Positions 8,071-14,958 of a stretch of 39,071 nucleotides of DNA are shown one piece after another. The notes beneath the pieces were generated by a model. That model ran no database searches and was not told the DNA's origin. It was given only the letters and a program-made list of their open reading frames with translations. This DNA is from Chloroflexota bacterium (GTDB lineage Bacteria > Chloroflexota > Limnocylindria > Limnocylindrales > CSP1-4): NCBI GenBank assembly GCA_025358525.1, contig JANYJI010000111.1, positions 1 through 39,071 on the forward strand. The letters run 5' to 3'. Within the stretch, counting starts at the first letter, position 1. Each line of letters begins with the position of its first letter. The translations under genes and the position numbers were made by a program.

Positions 8071-9510
8071 CTACTTGCCGGCCGGAGCGTAGTCCGGGCG
8101 GCGTCGCGTAGCGGCCTGCACACCGATGCCCATGTAGCGGACGTTCGGCGGGAGATCGATTTCGCGCAGGCTGTTGCGCCCGTCCAGGATTACTTCGAGC
8201 TCGGGGAAGAGTGAGAAGTCGATCGACTCCCAAAGGTTGTCGGCCGTCTGGGTGACGATGGCGCGGAAGCGGGCGGGTTGGCCCCATTGATACGGGCCGG
8301 CGCAGCAGCGCTCGATCTCTGCGATGGAGAGGAGCGGGTCGTAGGCCGCCACCTCGGCGCCGTGGAACGACAGGCGTTCGATAAGGGGCAGGGCGCGCGA
8401 GTAGGCCAGCTCCTTGACCGTCTCGCGGTAGGTCAGTCCAAGGACGAGGATCGGCACATCGTCGAGACCGCCAAGCAGCCCTTCGAGGGCCTTGATGGCC
8501 ACTCCAACCTGGGCATCGTTGGTACGGCGGGCGACGGCGACGACCTCGAGATCCGGGGCGCGGCTCAGGAGAAGATGCGGGTACACGGGAATGCAGTGGC
8601 CGCCGACGCCGATGCCCGGCTGGTGAATGTGCGAGTAGGGTTGGCTGTTGGCGCCTTCGATGACTTCCTGAATGTCGACGCCTACGCGATCGGCATACCG
8701 GGCGAAGTCGTTGGCCAGGGCGATGTTGACGTCGCGGTAGGTCGTGTCGGCGATCTTGCTGAACTCGGCCGCTTCGGAACAGCTCATGGCGACTATCTCG
8801 GCGTCCAGCACGGAGTCGTAGAAGTTGGCTGCGCGCCGCCCCGACTCTGGACCAATACCGCCGACCAGCTTGGGATAGGTCGCCAGGTTGGCGAATACGG
8901 CGCCCGAGAAGAGGCGCTCCGGTGAGAAGGCCACGAAGAAATCCGTCTCCGCCTGCAGGCCGGTCGCCGCTTCCAGTCGCGGGGCGAAGCGGCCGCGAGT
9001 GTCGCCGACCGGGAGAGTGGTCTCGAAGATGATCGTGACGCCGGAGTGGACGCCGCCGGAGATCGAATCCACGGCCGAGTCCATGTAGCGGTAGTCCGGC
9101 TGCTGGGCGTCGTCGAGCATGACCGGCACGATCAGGACGACCACGTCTGCCTCGCGCGTGGCGGCCGCGGCGTCTGTGGTGGCGCTCAGCCGGCCTACGG
9201 CGTGGACCTCCGCCACTGCCTCGGCCAGCCCCGGCTCTTCGGCCACATGCGAGCGGCCCTCGTTGATCGAGGCCACGACGTTGGGATTTACGTCCACAGC
9301 CGTCACGGTCCAGCCGTGGCGGGCGAACTGAACAGCGAGGGGTAGGCCCATCTTGCCGGCACCCACGACGACGGCCCTGCCCGCCGTGCCCGGTTCGCCG
9401 GTCCACGGGTTGACCATTCGAGGTGTGCCGTGGGTGCATGGATTGACCGGCGGCGTAATGGAGCCACCGAGAAGGCTGACGACGCGGGATGGGCGGGTGA
9501 CGATGGTCAT
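8071..9510 (-). CDS. UDP-N-acetylhexosamine 6-dehydrogenase (WbpA/WecC-type nucleotide-sugar dehydrogenase)
   Basis: Oxidises C6 of a UDP-HexNAc twice with NAD+ to give the uronic acid. An NAD-binding Rossmann motif (VVVGAGKMGLPLAVQFAR) lies about 45 residues in. It is followed by FETTLPVGDTRG, VAFSPERLFSG, EAAEFSKIADTTYRDVNIA and GIGVGGHCIPVYPHLL, which carries the catalytic Cys in the G-G-H-C-I-P form typical of HexNAc dehydrogenases. The C-terminal domain has LGLTYRETVKELAYSRAL and the UDP-binding region. The ATG at 9510 forms an ATGA overlap with the upstream oxidoreductase stop and gives 479 residues. The frame continues to 9603 but would overlap that gene. An N-terminal extension of about 40 Pro/Thr-rich residues precedes the Rossmann fold. 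In this cluster it most likely makes UDP-GlcNAcA. Confidence 0.9.
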   Translation of the reverse strand: MTIVTRPSRVVSLLGGSITPPVNPCTHGTPRMVNPWTGEPGTAGRAVVVGAGKMGLPLAVQFARHGWTVTAVDVNPNVVASINEGRSHVAEEPGLAEAVAEVHAVGRLSATTDAAAATREADVVVLIVPVMLDDAQQPDYRYMDSAVDSISGGVHSGVTIIFETTLPVGDTRGRFAPRLEAATGLQAETDFFVAFSPERLFSGAVFANLATYPKLVGGIGPESGRRAANFYDSVLDAEIVAMSCSEAAEFSKIADTTYRDVNIALANDFARYADRVGVDIQEVIEGANSQPYSHIHQPGIGVGGHCIPVYPHLLLSRAPDLEVVAVARRTNDAQVGVAIKALEGLLGGLDDVPILVLGLTYRETVKELAYSRALPLIERLSFHGAEVAAYDPLLSIAEIERCCAGPYQWGQPARFRAIVTQTADNLWESIDFSLFPELEVILDGRNSLREIDLPPNVRYMGIGVQAATRRRPDYAPAGK

Positions 9511-10532
9511 TTGGCTGCGAGCCTCGAAGGTAGGTCCGAGAGGTCGATGGGCCGGCGCTCGGCAGCTGCGGTCAGGAGGCCGTTGGCGATCGCCACTGCC
9601 CACAGCCCGTCCTCGGCGTCGACATAGGGCCGGTCGCCCGTGCGCAGGACCCGTACGAACTCGTCCAGTTCGGCCCGCAGCGGTTCCACGTTCGTGATCG
9701 GGATCTCAGCCACGTCACCGCTGAAGGTGGTGGCGTAGCCACGAATCATCTGCGGCCGTTCCACGTTGGAGCGAGTGAAGGTCAGCTTCTGGGTCAGGTA
9801 GTCCAGCTCGAACATGCCCTCCTCGCCGACGGCGACCAGGCTGCGACGCTTGACGGGGGTCAGCCAGTCCACGTCCAGGAACCCGATCGCCCCGGACGGG
9901 AAGTGCATCAGGCCGAAGGTCAGGTCCTCGTGAGTGGCGTGCAGGCGCTGGGCCGTTTCGGCGTAGACGCGGACGGGTCGTTCGTCGGCTATCCAGCACA
10001 GCATGTCCACGTCGTGCGTGCCCAGATCCACGGTCACGCCCACGTCGCGGATCCGGGCCGGGAAGGGGCCGGCGCGCCGGCAGGTGATGGCGTAGATCGT
10101 GGACAGCCAGCCCTCGCGGAGCAGCCGCCCCATCTCGAGGACGGCCGGGTTGTAGCGCTCCACGTGACCGACCTGAACGCGCACGCCCTGCTTGCGAGCG
10201 GCATTGACGATCATCAGGCCGTCTTCGACGGTCGCCGCCAACGGCTTCTCGACCAGGACGGGCAGGCCGCGCTCGATGGCCGCGAGGGCCAGCGAAACGT
10301 GGGCCGTGGTCGGCGCTGCCAGAACGACACCGTCGAGGTTTGCCTCCTCGATCATGGCCAGTGGGTCGGCGAAGCCTCGGGCACCGGTCTGCGACAGCGC
10401 CGCTTCGAGAGCGGCGGCATCCGGGTCCGAGATGGCCGTCAGCTCGGTCTGGGGGTGGTTTGAGATCACCCGCAAGTGGTTTCGGCCCATAGAGCCCAGC
10501 CCGGCCAGGCCGAGGCGCAGGGGCATCGTCAT
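9507..10532 (-). CDS. Gfo/Idh/MocA oxidoreductase, probable UDP-GlcNAcA 3-dehydrogenase (WbpB/WlbA-like)
   Basis: NAD(P)-dependent oxidoreductase of 341 residues. The Rossmann motif LAGLGSMGRNHLR is at the very start. VLAAPTTAHVSLA, the family signature VLVEKPLAAT and GHVERYNPAV follow, then DLGTHDVDMLCW, which supplies the conserved Asp and His. Its position directly between an aminotransferase and a UDP-HexNAc dehydrogenase, with ATGA overlaps on both sides, matches the WbpA-WbpB-WbpE logic: oxidation of the C3 hydroxyl of UDP-GlcNAcA to the 3-keto sugar. The family is broad, so this substrate rests on the neighbourhood, not on the sequence alone. Confidence 0.88.
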   Translation of the reverse strand: MTMPLRLGLAGLGSMGRNHLRVISNHPQTELTAISDPDAAALEAALSQTGARGFADPLAMIEEANLDGVVLAAPTTAHVSLALAAIERGLPVLVEKPLAATVEDGLMIVNAARKQGVRVQVGHVERYNPAVLEMGRLLREGWLSTIYAITCRRAGPFPARIRDVGVTVDLGTHDVDMLCWIADERPVRVYAETAQRLHATHEDLTFGLMHFPSGAIGFLDVDWLTPVKRRSLVAVGEEGMFELDYLTQKLTFTRSNVERPQMIRGYATTFSGDVAEIPITNVEPLRAELDEFVRVLRTGDRPYVDAEDGLWAVAIANGLLTAAAERRPIDLSDLPSRLAAK

Positions 10533-11635
10533 GAGCGTTCGCCCACACCGACCGTGTTGCGTAGGATGGCCGTGCGCAGAGCCTCGATGACCTGCTGCTG
10601 CTCGGCCTCAGTCAGGCCGGGGTACATCGGCAGTGACATGCTCGCGGCCGCCGCGGCGTCGGTGACCGGCAGATCCGCGTCCAGGCCGAGTTCCATGACG
10701 TAGGCCTGGCGGTGGCACGGGATCGGGTAGTAGATCCCGCAGATCACTCCCGCATCCTTCATCTCGGCCACGATCTGGTCGCGCGCCTCGCCCACGCCCA
10801 GGGTGTACTGGTGGTAGACGTGAGTGCGGCCTTCGGGGCAGATCGGAAGCTGAACCGGAAGGTCGGCGAAGGCCGCGTCGTAGCGGCGAGCGATCGCCTG
10901 GCGGCGGGCCGTGTTGCGCTCGAGCTTGTCGAGCTGAACGAGCCCGATCGCCGCCGCGATGTCTGTCATTCGGAAGTTGTAGCCCAGGATCTCGTGGTGG
11001 TAGCGCTCTCGCATGCCCTGATTGCGGTACATCTTGATCCAGTCGGCCAGCCGATCGTCGTTAGTGTTGACGAAGCCGCCCTCGCCGGTGGTCATGTTCT
11101 TGGTGCCGTACAGGCTGAAGGCCGCGTGGCCGAAGCCGCCGGACCGCCGGCCGCGGTACATCGCGCCGTGAGCCTGGCAGGCATCCTCGACCACCGCCAG
11201 TCCGTGGCGGTCGGCGATGGCCCCGATGGCATCCATGTCGGCGATTACGCCGAAGAGGCTGACCGGGCAGATGGCTCTCGTACGGGGTGTGACCGCGGCC
11301 TCGATGCGGCCGGCGTCCATGAGGTACGTGTCCGGCTCGATGTCGACGAAGACCGGCGACGCGCCGGTAAACAAGATCGAACTGACCGTCGCATTGAAGG
11401 TGTGGGAGACGGTGATGACTTCGTCGCCGGGGCCGAGGCCCAGACCGGCGAAGATCGACATCAGCGCGACCGTGCCGTTGGACAGGGCGATGGCGTGCTT
11501 GGCACCGCAGAAGGCGGCCCAGCGCTCCTCGAACTCGGCGACCTTACGACCCTGAGCGATCATGCCGCTCTTTAGTACTTCGGTTACGGCGGCGATCTCC
11601 TCGGGGCCTAAATCGGGGCGAGCTGGCGGGATCAT
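10529..11635 (-). CDS. DegT/DnrJ/EryC1 PLP-dependent sugar aminotransferase (WbpE/WlbC-like)
   Basis: Transfers an amino group, usually from glutamate, to a keto sugar nucleotide. The family's N-terminal D-L-G-P-E-E...V-L-K-S-G is present. SHTFNATVSSILFTGASPVF, VEDACQAHGAMYRGRRSGGF and SLYGTKNMTTGEGGF follow; the Lys in the last is the PLP Schiff-base residue. LGYNFRMTDIAAAIG and YPIPCHRQ complete the set. The ATG at 11635 overlaps the acetyltransferase stop as ATGA and gives 368 residues, normal for the family. The frame is open to 12547, but that extension runs through the acetyltransferase gene and has no protein-like character. In this operon it most likely aminates C3 of the keto sugar made by the neighbouring oxidoreductase. 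Confidence 0.92.
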   Translation of the reverse strand: MIPPARPDLGPEEIAAVTEVLKSGMIAQGRKVAEFEERWAAFCGAKHAIALSNGTVALMSIFAGLGLGPGDEVITVSHTFNATVSSILFTGASPVFVDIEPDTYLMDAGRIEAAVTPRTRAICPVSLFGVIADMDAIGAIADRHGLAVVEDACQAHGAMYRGRRSGGFGHAAFSLYGTKNMTTGEGGFVNTNDDRLADWIKMYRNQGMRERYHHEILGYNFRMTDIAAAIGLVQLDKLERNTARRQAIARRYDAAFADLPVQLPICPEGRTHVYHQYTLGVGEARDQIVAEMKDAGVICGIYYPIPCHRQAYVMELGLDADLPVTDAAAAASMSLPMYPGLTEAEQQQVIEALRTAILRNTVGVGERS

Positions 11636-12294
11636 GCTGAGACTCCTGTGCTCGAGGCGGGTCGCTCCACCAGCGAACCGATTTGCAAACTGAACACGTA
11701 GACTCGGCCGCATCGCGGACAGGCGAGGGCTGCGTCGGACGTGGGACTTGGGGCGGCGTTGGCCCCACTGGAGTCGGCCAGCCGAGCTCCGCAGGCACAT
11801 ACCCAGCCGAGGCGCCGAGCCGGATTTCCGACAACGAGGGCGTAGTCGGGAACGTCGCGGGTCACAACTGAACCGGCTCCCACCGTGGCGAACCGGCCCA
11901 CCGTGACGCCAGCCACAACAACGGCTCCCGCGCCGATCGAGCAGCCTTCTCGAAGTTCGATGGGGCTGATCGTCCAATCGTCGCCACGGGCAAGCTCGCC
12001 GGTGGCGGTGACGGCACGCGGGTATCGATCGTTGGTTAGGATCGCGCCCGGGCCGATGAAGACGCCATTGCCGACGCTCACTCCGTGGTAGATGAGGGCT
12101 CCGTTCTGAACCTTGACGCGATCGCCGAGGCTGACCCCGGCATCGATGAAGGCATCCCGGCCGATGACGCACTCCGACCCCAGACTGACACCGCTGCGCA
12201 GCACAGCGCGATTCCATACGTCCGTGTGGGGCCCGACGCTGACGTCGGCTTCGAGCTCTGCCGACGCGTGAACCCGCGCCGTGGGGTCGATCAC
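11632..12294 (-). CDS. Left-handed beta-helix N-acetyltransferase with C-terminal zinc ribbon (WbpD/WlbB-like)
   Basis: Hexapeptide-repeat acyltransferase of 220 residues. Repeats such as IGRDAFIDAG, VKVQNGALIYHGV and IGAGAVVVAGVTVG fill roughly residues 1-150. N-D-R-Y-P-R and the terminal VVGNPARRLGW follow the WbpD pattern. After this comes C-A-C-G-A-R-L and, about 25 residues later, C-P-R-C-G, a complete four-Cys zinc ribbon. The GTG start at 12294 has AGGAG at 12305-12301, six bases upstream, an excellent Shine-Dalgarno. It probably acetylates the 3-amino group of UDP-GlcNAc3NA with acetyl-CoA. First gene of the five-gene sugar cassette, with a 177 bp gap upstream that could hold a promoter (TATACT at 12365-12360). 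It overlaps the aminotransferase by 4 bp. Confidence 0.9.
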   Translation of the reverse strand: MIDPTARVHASAELEADVSVGPHTDVWNRAVLRSGVSLGSECVIGRDAFIDAGVSLGDRVKVQNGALIYHGVSVGNGVFIGPGAILTNDRYPRAVTATGELARGDDWTISPIELREGCSIGAGAVVVAGVTVGRFATVGAGSVVTRDVPDYALVVGNPARRLGWVCACGARLADSSGANAAPSPTSDAALACPRCGRVYVFSLQIGSLVERPASSTGVSA

Positions 12295-12359
12295 GAGGCA
12301 CTCCTGTGGCGGAACGGAGGTGGCGGAGGGATCCTCGGACGCCGCTCAGCTGGCTCCAG

Positions 12360-12367
12360 AGTATACC
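12360..12367 (-). promoter_or_regulatory. Possible -10 element (GGTATACT) ahead of the diacetamido-uronate cassette
   Basis: The minus strand reads GGTATACT here, 66 bases upstream of the GTG of the acetyltransferase gene. TATACT is one base from the bacterial -10 consensus. No convincing -35 hexamer is visible 16-19 bases further up. The same octamer occurs upstream of mreB at 19103-19110. The 177 bp gap makes a separate promoter reasonable, but this is a weak call. Confidence 0.3.
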
Positions 12368-12471
12368 GGACACTCTTCCGACCGCCCTTGCGCGGAGCGC
12401 CGGGCAGGCCGACTGTCTGTTCGGTGAGGCCTGGCGGTCGGGCGGGACTCTGGGTCTGCAGACGCAGCCTC

Positions 12472-13230
12472 TCAGCTCCGGCGGCGAAGACGAAGCAGCC
12501 CGGCCGCAACGGCCATTCCGGCTCCGAGGGCGAGGGCTGCGCGCCAATCCAGCACGGTCCGAACGTTGCCCTCCACCTTACGGGCAATCAGCATGAACGT
12601 TCCCGCCGGACCCTCGAAGGTGACGTTGCCTGCGACGACCGCCTGCGCGCCACCCTGACGGATTCGCACATCTCGAGCAAGGACGGTCCGCGCGAACCCC
12701 TGGGTCAACGAGACTTCGTTGCCAACGACAAGACCGACCGCGCCGAGTTCCACTGAGATGCGGTCGCCCCGAGCGATACCGACGCCCCCCAGTCGGACGG
12801 CAATGTCGTCGGCTTGAGCCTGGCCGATGCCGCCCATTGACACGCTGATGTCCTCGGCCGATGCGGCGCCGATACCGCCCTGGGTGACGCTGATGGACTC
12901 GGCCTCGACCTCGCCAGCCCCACCCTGAGTAATTGTCACGCTGGTGGCCTCGACGCGGTGACCGCGTGGCTCAGGCGCCACGACCGTGTGGGGCGTGGCG
13001 GCGGGTCTCGATGCAGGGCCGATGGGCTGGGCCTCCGAGGCGAGGGCAGCCGCTTTGGCTGTGGCTTTGGCTGTGGCTTTGGCCGGGGCCTTGGCTGTGG
13101 CTTTGCCCGGGGCCGTTCGTCGCGCCCGCACCGGCTTCGGCATATCCGGCTCCGCGGCTTTGCTGGTGGTCCGCCTTACGGTTTCGCGGCCTGACTTCGC
13201 CGCGCTATCGTTGCCCGGCTCCTCGCTCAT
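12472..13230 (-). CDS. Unrecognised protein: basic Lys/Ala tail, eight 15-residue GG repeats (beta-solenoid-like), C-terminal membrane anchor
   Basis: I do not recognise this family. The ATG at 13230 has GGAG eight bases upstream and gives 252 residues. Residues about 40-62 form a histone-H1-like stretch of K-A-T-A-K units. Residues about 97-216 are eight consecutive 15-residue repeats without gaps, for example SISVTQGGIGAASAE, DISVSMGGIGQAQAD, DIAVRLGGVGIARGD and RISVELGAVGLVVGN. The last three are more degenerate. The pattern of alternating hydrophobics, a small-residue turn at positions 7-8 and an acidic residue or Asn at the end fits a beta-solenoid with one repeat per turn or half turn. 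Residues about 228-247 form a hydrophobic segment followed by R-L-R-R-R-S, so the bulk probably faces the cytoplasm. It lies between rfbC (132 bp gap) and the acetyltransferase (177 bp gap) in the glycan block. A bactofilin-like scaffold is one analogy, not an identification. Confidence 0.85.
   Translation of the reverse strand: MSEEPGNDSAAKSGRETVRRTTSKAAEPDMPKPVRARRTAPGKATAKAPAKATAKATAKAAALASEAQPIGPASRPAATPHTVVAPEPRGHRVEATSVTITQGGAGEVEAESISVTQGGIGAASAEDISVSMGGIGQAQADDIAVRLGGVGIARGDRISVELGAVGLVVGNEVSLTQGFARTVLARDVRIRQGGAQAVVAGNVTFEGPAGTFMLIARKVEGNVRTVLDWRAALALGAGMAVAAGLLRLRRRS
13052..13113. repeat. 12 bp tandem repeat coding for the K-A-T-A region
   Basis: About five copies of a 12 bp unit (GGCTTTGGCTGT on the plus strand, with substitutions in later copies) lie inside the 15-residue-repeat gene and encode the Lys/Ala/Thr-rich stretch. 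Copies are imperfect but in frame. Confidence 0.85.
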
Positions 13231-13362
13231 GTTCTCGTCTCCGCTATTGCGAGTCCGCCGACCCTGGCCGGCCGGCAACGACTGCTTGCGCCAGCCTACA
13301 GCGAGCGACCCCGCCAGCGTTAGTGGCCGACAATGTCGAGCTCGAGGTCCGGGCGCACCGAC

Positions 13363-13977
13363 TCAGCGTGGACGAAGGCTCTGGACAAGCTCCGCCAGGG
13401 TCGGGTTCGAGCGATCCCGGTCGGACAGAATCGGCCGGCCGTCGGGCGTCCCGTCGACACCCGGCCAGGGCACACCGACGGCTGGATCGTCCCAGGCGAA
13501 GCCGAGTTCGTCGGTTCCGTCGTACTCATTGGTAACGAGGTAGAGAAGCTGCAGCGGCTCCAGGGCAAGGAAGCCATGGGCGACGCCTGTGGGGATCGTG
13601 ACGCTTTCAGCCGCGCCTAGCTCACGCATCTCGATCACGGCATGAGCGGTTGAGTCGGCAAGAACCGGCCGTACATCAACGAGAGCCACGAGCGCCCGGC
13701 CACTCACGACGGTCCAGTAGTCGAGTTGGCGGCGATGGTAGTGCAGTCCGCGCAGGGCGCCTGGCGCGGACGTCGAGAGGTTGGCCTGGACGAAGCGCGC
13801 GTCGGGTTGGCCGGCCTCATCCTCAGTCAGCTGCCCAAGGGTCGAGGCTCGCCATATCTCAACGAAGGAGCCGCGTGAGTCAGCCAGCCGGTTGCGGCGT
13901 CGATAGCGCACCCCCCGGAGCCGCGAACCAACCTCGCCCGCAGGAACCTCGCCCGCAGGAACCTCGCCCTGACTCAT
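13363..13977 (-). CDS. rfbC: dTDP-4-dehydrorhamnose 3,5-epimerase family cupin (RmlC-like)
   Basis: Third step of dTDP-L-rhamnose synthesis: inversion at C3 and C5 of dTDP-4-keto-6-deoxyglucose. The cupin core is clear: RGSFVEIWR, FVQANLSTSAPGALRGLHYH, ALVALVDVRP, TIPTGVAHGFLAL, LLYLVTNEYDG, FAWDDPAVGVPWP. The His of R-G-L-H-Y and the later Tyr and His are present. The segment after R-G-L-H-Y reads H-R-R-Q-L-D-Y-W where canonical RmlC proteins have a Lys-Leu-Val pattern, so it belongs to a divergent branch. The ATG at 13977 overlaps the rfbD stop as ATGA and gives 204 residues. The N-terminus starts with G-E-V-P-A repeats (15 bp tandem unit, 13930-13970). The neighbours rfbA, rfbB and rfbD make the epimerase role likely. 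Confidence 0.85.
   Translation of the reverse strand: MSQGEVPAGEVPAGEVGSRLRGVRYRRRNRLADSRGSFVEIWRASTLGQLTEDEAGQPDARFVQANLSTSAPGALRGLHYHRRQLDYWTVVSGRALVALVDVRPVLADSTAHAVIEMRELGAAESVTIPTGVAHGFLALEPLQLLYLVTNEYDGTDELGFAWDDPAVGVPWPGVDGTPDGRPILSDRDRSNPTLAELVQSLRPR
13930..13970. repeat. 15 bp tandem repeat at the start of rfbC
   Basis: Two full copies and one partial copy of AACCTCGCCCGCAGG (plus strand) lie within the first codons of rfbC and encode G-E-V-P-A units. Rotated, the unit is CCCGCAGGAACCTCG, one base from a unit in the UPF0182 gene at 28036-28050. Confidence 0.9.
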
Positions 13978-14945
13978 CGTCCAGCCTCCGTTCTTCGGGT
14001 GATCAACTTCATGTATTCCGCGGCTGCATCCTGCCATGACCGCAGCAGCCCTCCTGGCAGCGGCGTCGGTTCGAGCACGCCCCACGGCGGCGGGTTCGAC
14101 GGTCGCGGCCACGAGCTCAGCGGCACGTCCTCGGTGGTGACGTAGATGCCGACCAGTCGCAGCACCTCGCGGGCCCACTCCGCGCGCGAGGCCCTTCCCG
14201 TGTTGACGATGTGGTGGATTCCGCCGAGGTTGCGGCCACCGGGCCGGCTCCACTCGACGATCAGGGCGACGATCGCGCCGGCCAGGTCGGGGGCGTAGGT
14301 CGGGCAGCCCACCTCGTCCGAGACGAGGCTCAGCGTTTGCCCGGCACCTCGAGCCTTTTCGGCCGCCGCGACGATCTTCTGCGGGAAGTCCAGGCCGGGC
14401 AGACCACACAGCCATGCGGTTCGGACTATGGCCAGAGCGGGCGCGGCCGATGCCACCAGGCCCGCGGTCTCGCCCGAACCGGCCGCCGCCGCGAAACCTT
14501 CCCAGGTCGCGCCGTAAGCTGCTCGGGCAGCCTCCTCGCCGGCAAGCTTGGCAGCGCCGTAAGGATTGCCCGGGTTGGGACAGTCAGTCGGGCGGTATGG
14601 CAGGCCGTCCGTTCGGCGCCCGTCGAACACTTCATTCGTGGACAGCATGACCATGGCCGCTCCGGCATCGACGCAGGCTTGAGCCATCTCGCCGGCGGCC
14701 GTTCCGTTGCGGCGCATGGCCAGCTCGGGGTCGCGAGCGCAGCCGTCGACGTCCGTCCAGGCCGCAGTGTGGATAACGACGTCAGGCCGATGGAGGGTGA
14801 CCAGCCGGCGCGAGGAAAGGGGGTCGTCGAGGTTGTGCACGGGTAGGTCCCAGGCCAGGACCTCGTGTACCGCCGTAGCCTCCGTGAGCTGCTTGACCAG
14901 GGAGGTGCCGAGCCGCCCGCCAGCTCCCGTGACGGCAACTCGCAT
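13974..14945 (-). CDS. rfbD: dTDP-4-dehydrorhamnose reductase
   Basis: Last step of dTDP-L-rhamnose synthesis, NAD(P)H-dependent reduction at C4. Short-chain dehydrogenase marks are AVTGAGGRLGTSLVKQL, HTAAWTDVDGCARDPE, LSTNEVFDG and the Y-G-A-A-K active-site motif with A-G-E-E-A-A. VRTAWLCG and the RmlD-type SDEVGCPTYAPDLA follow. An insertion of about 30 Ala/Gly-rich residues lies between the Y-x-x-x-K helix and the R-T-A-W strand, longer than usual. The ATG at 14945, 13 bp after the rfbB stop, gives 323 residues. The frame continues to 15182, but that part lies in the rfbB gene. GAGG is 11 bases upstream of the ATG. The stop overlaps rfbC by 4 bp. Confidence 0.92.
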   Translation of the reverse strand: MRVAVTGAGGRLGTSLVKQLTEATAVHEVLAWDLPVHNLDDPLSSRRLVTLHRPDVVIHTAAWTDVDGCARDPELAMRRNGTAAGEMAQACVDAGAAMVMLSTNEVFDGRRTDGLPYRPTDCPNPGNPYGAAKLAGEEAARAAYGATWEGFAAAAGSGETAGLVASAAPALAIVRTAWLCGLPGLDFPQKIVAAAEKARGAGQTLSLVSDEVGCPTYAPDLAGAIVALIVEWSRPGGRNLGGIHHIVNTGRASRAEWAREVLRLVGIYVTTEDVPLSSWPRPSNPPPWGVLEPTPLPGGLLRSWQDAAAEYMKLITRRTEAGR

Positions 14946-14958
14946 TAGTGCGACGACC

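Noticed and set aside
8018-9439. 473-residue minus-strand frame inside the HexNAc dehydrogenase gene
   Set aside because: Arg/Gly/Pro/His-rich composition typical of an out-of-frame reading of a high-GC gene. The true frame carries all dehydrogenase motifs.
11636-12547. Long upstream extension of the aminotransferase frame (672 residues in total)
   Set aside because: It runs through the acetyltransferase gene in another frame and is Arg/Pro/Ser-rich shadow sequence. The ATGA overlap at 11635 gives a normal-length enzyme.
13052-13113. Regular short repeats considered as a possible CRISPR array
   Set aside because: 12 bp units without spacers, in frame with the surrounding gene and coding for a Lys/Ala-rich stretch.
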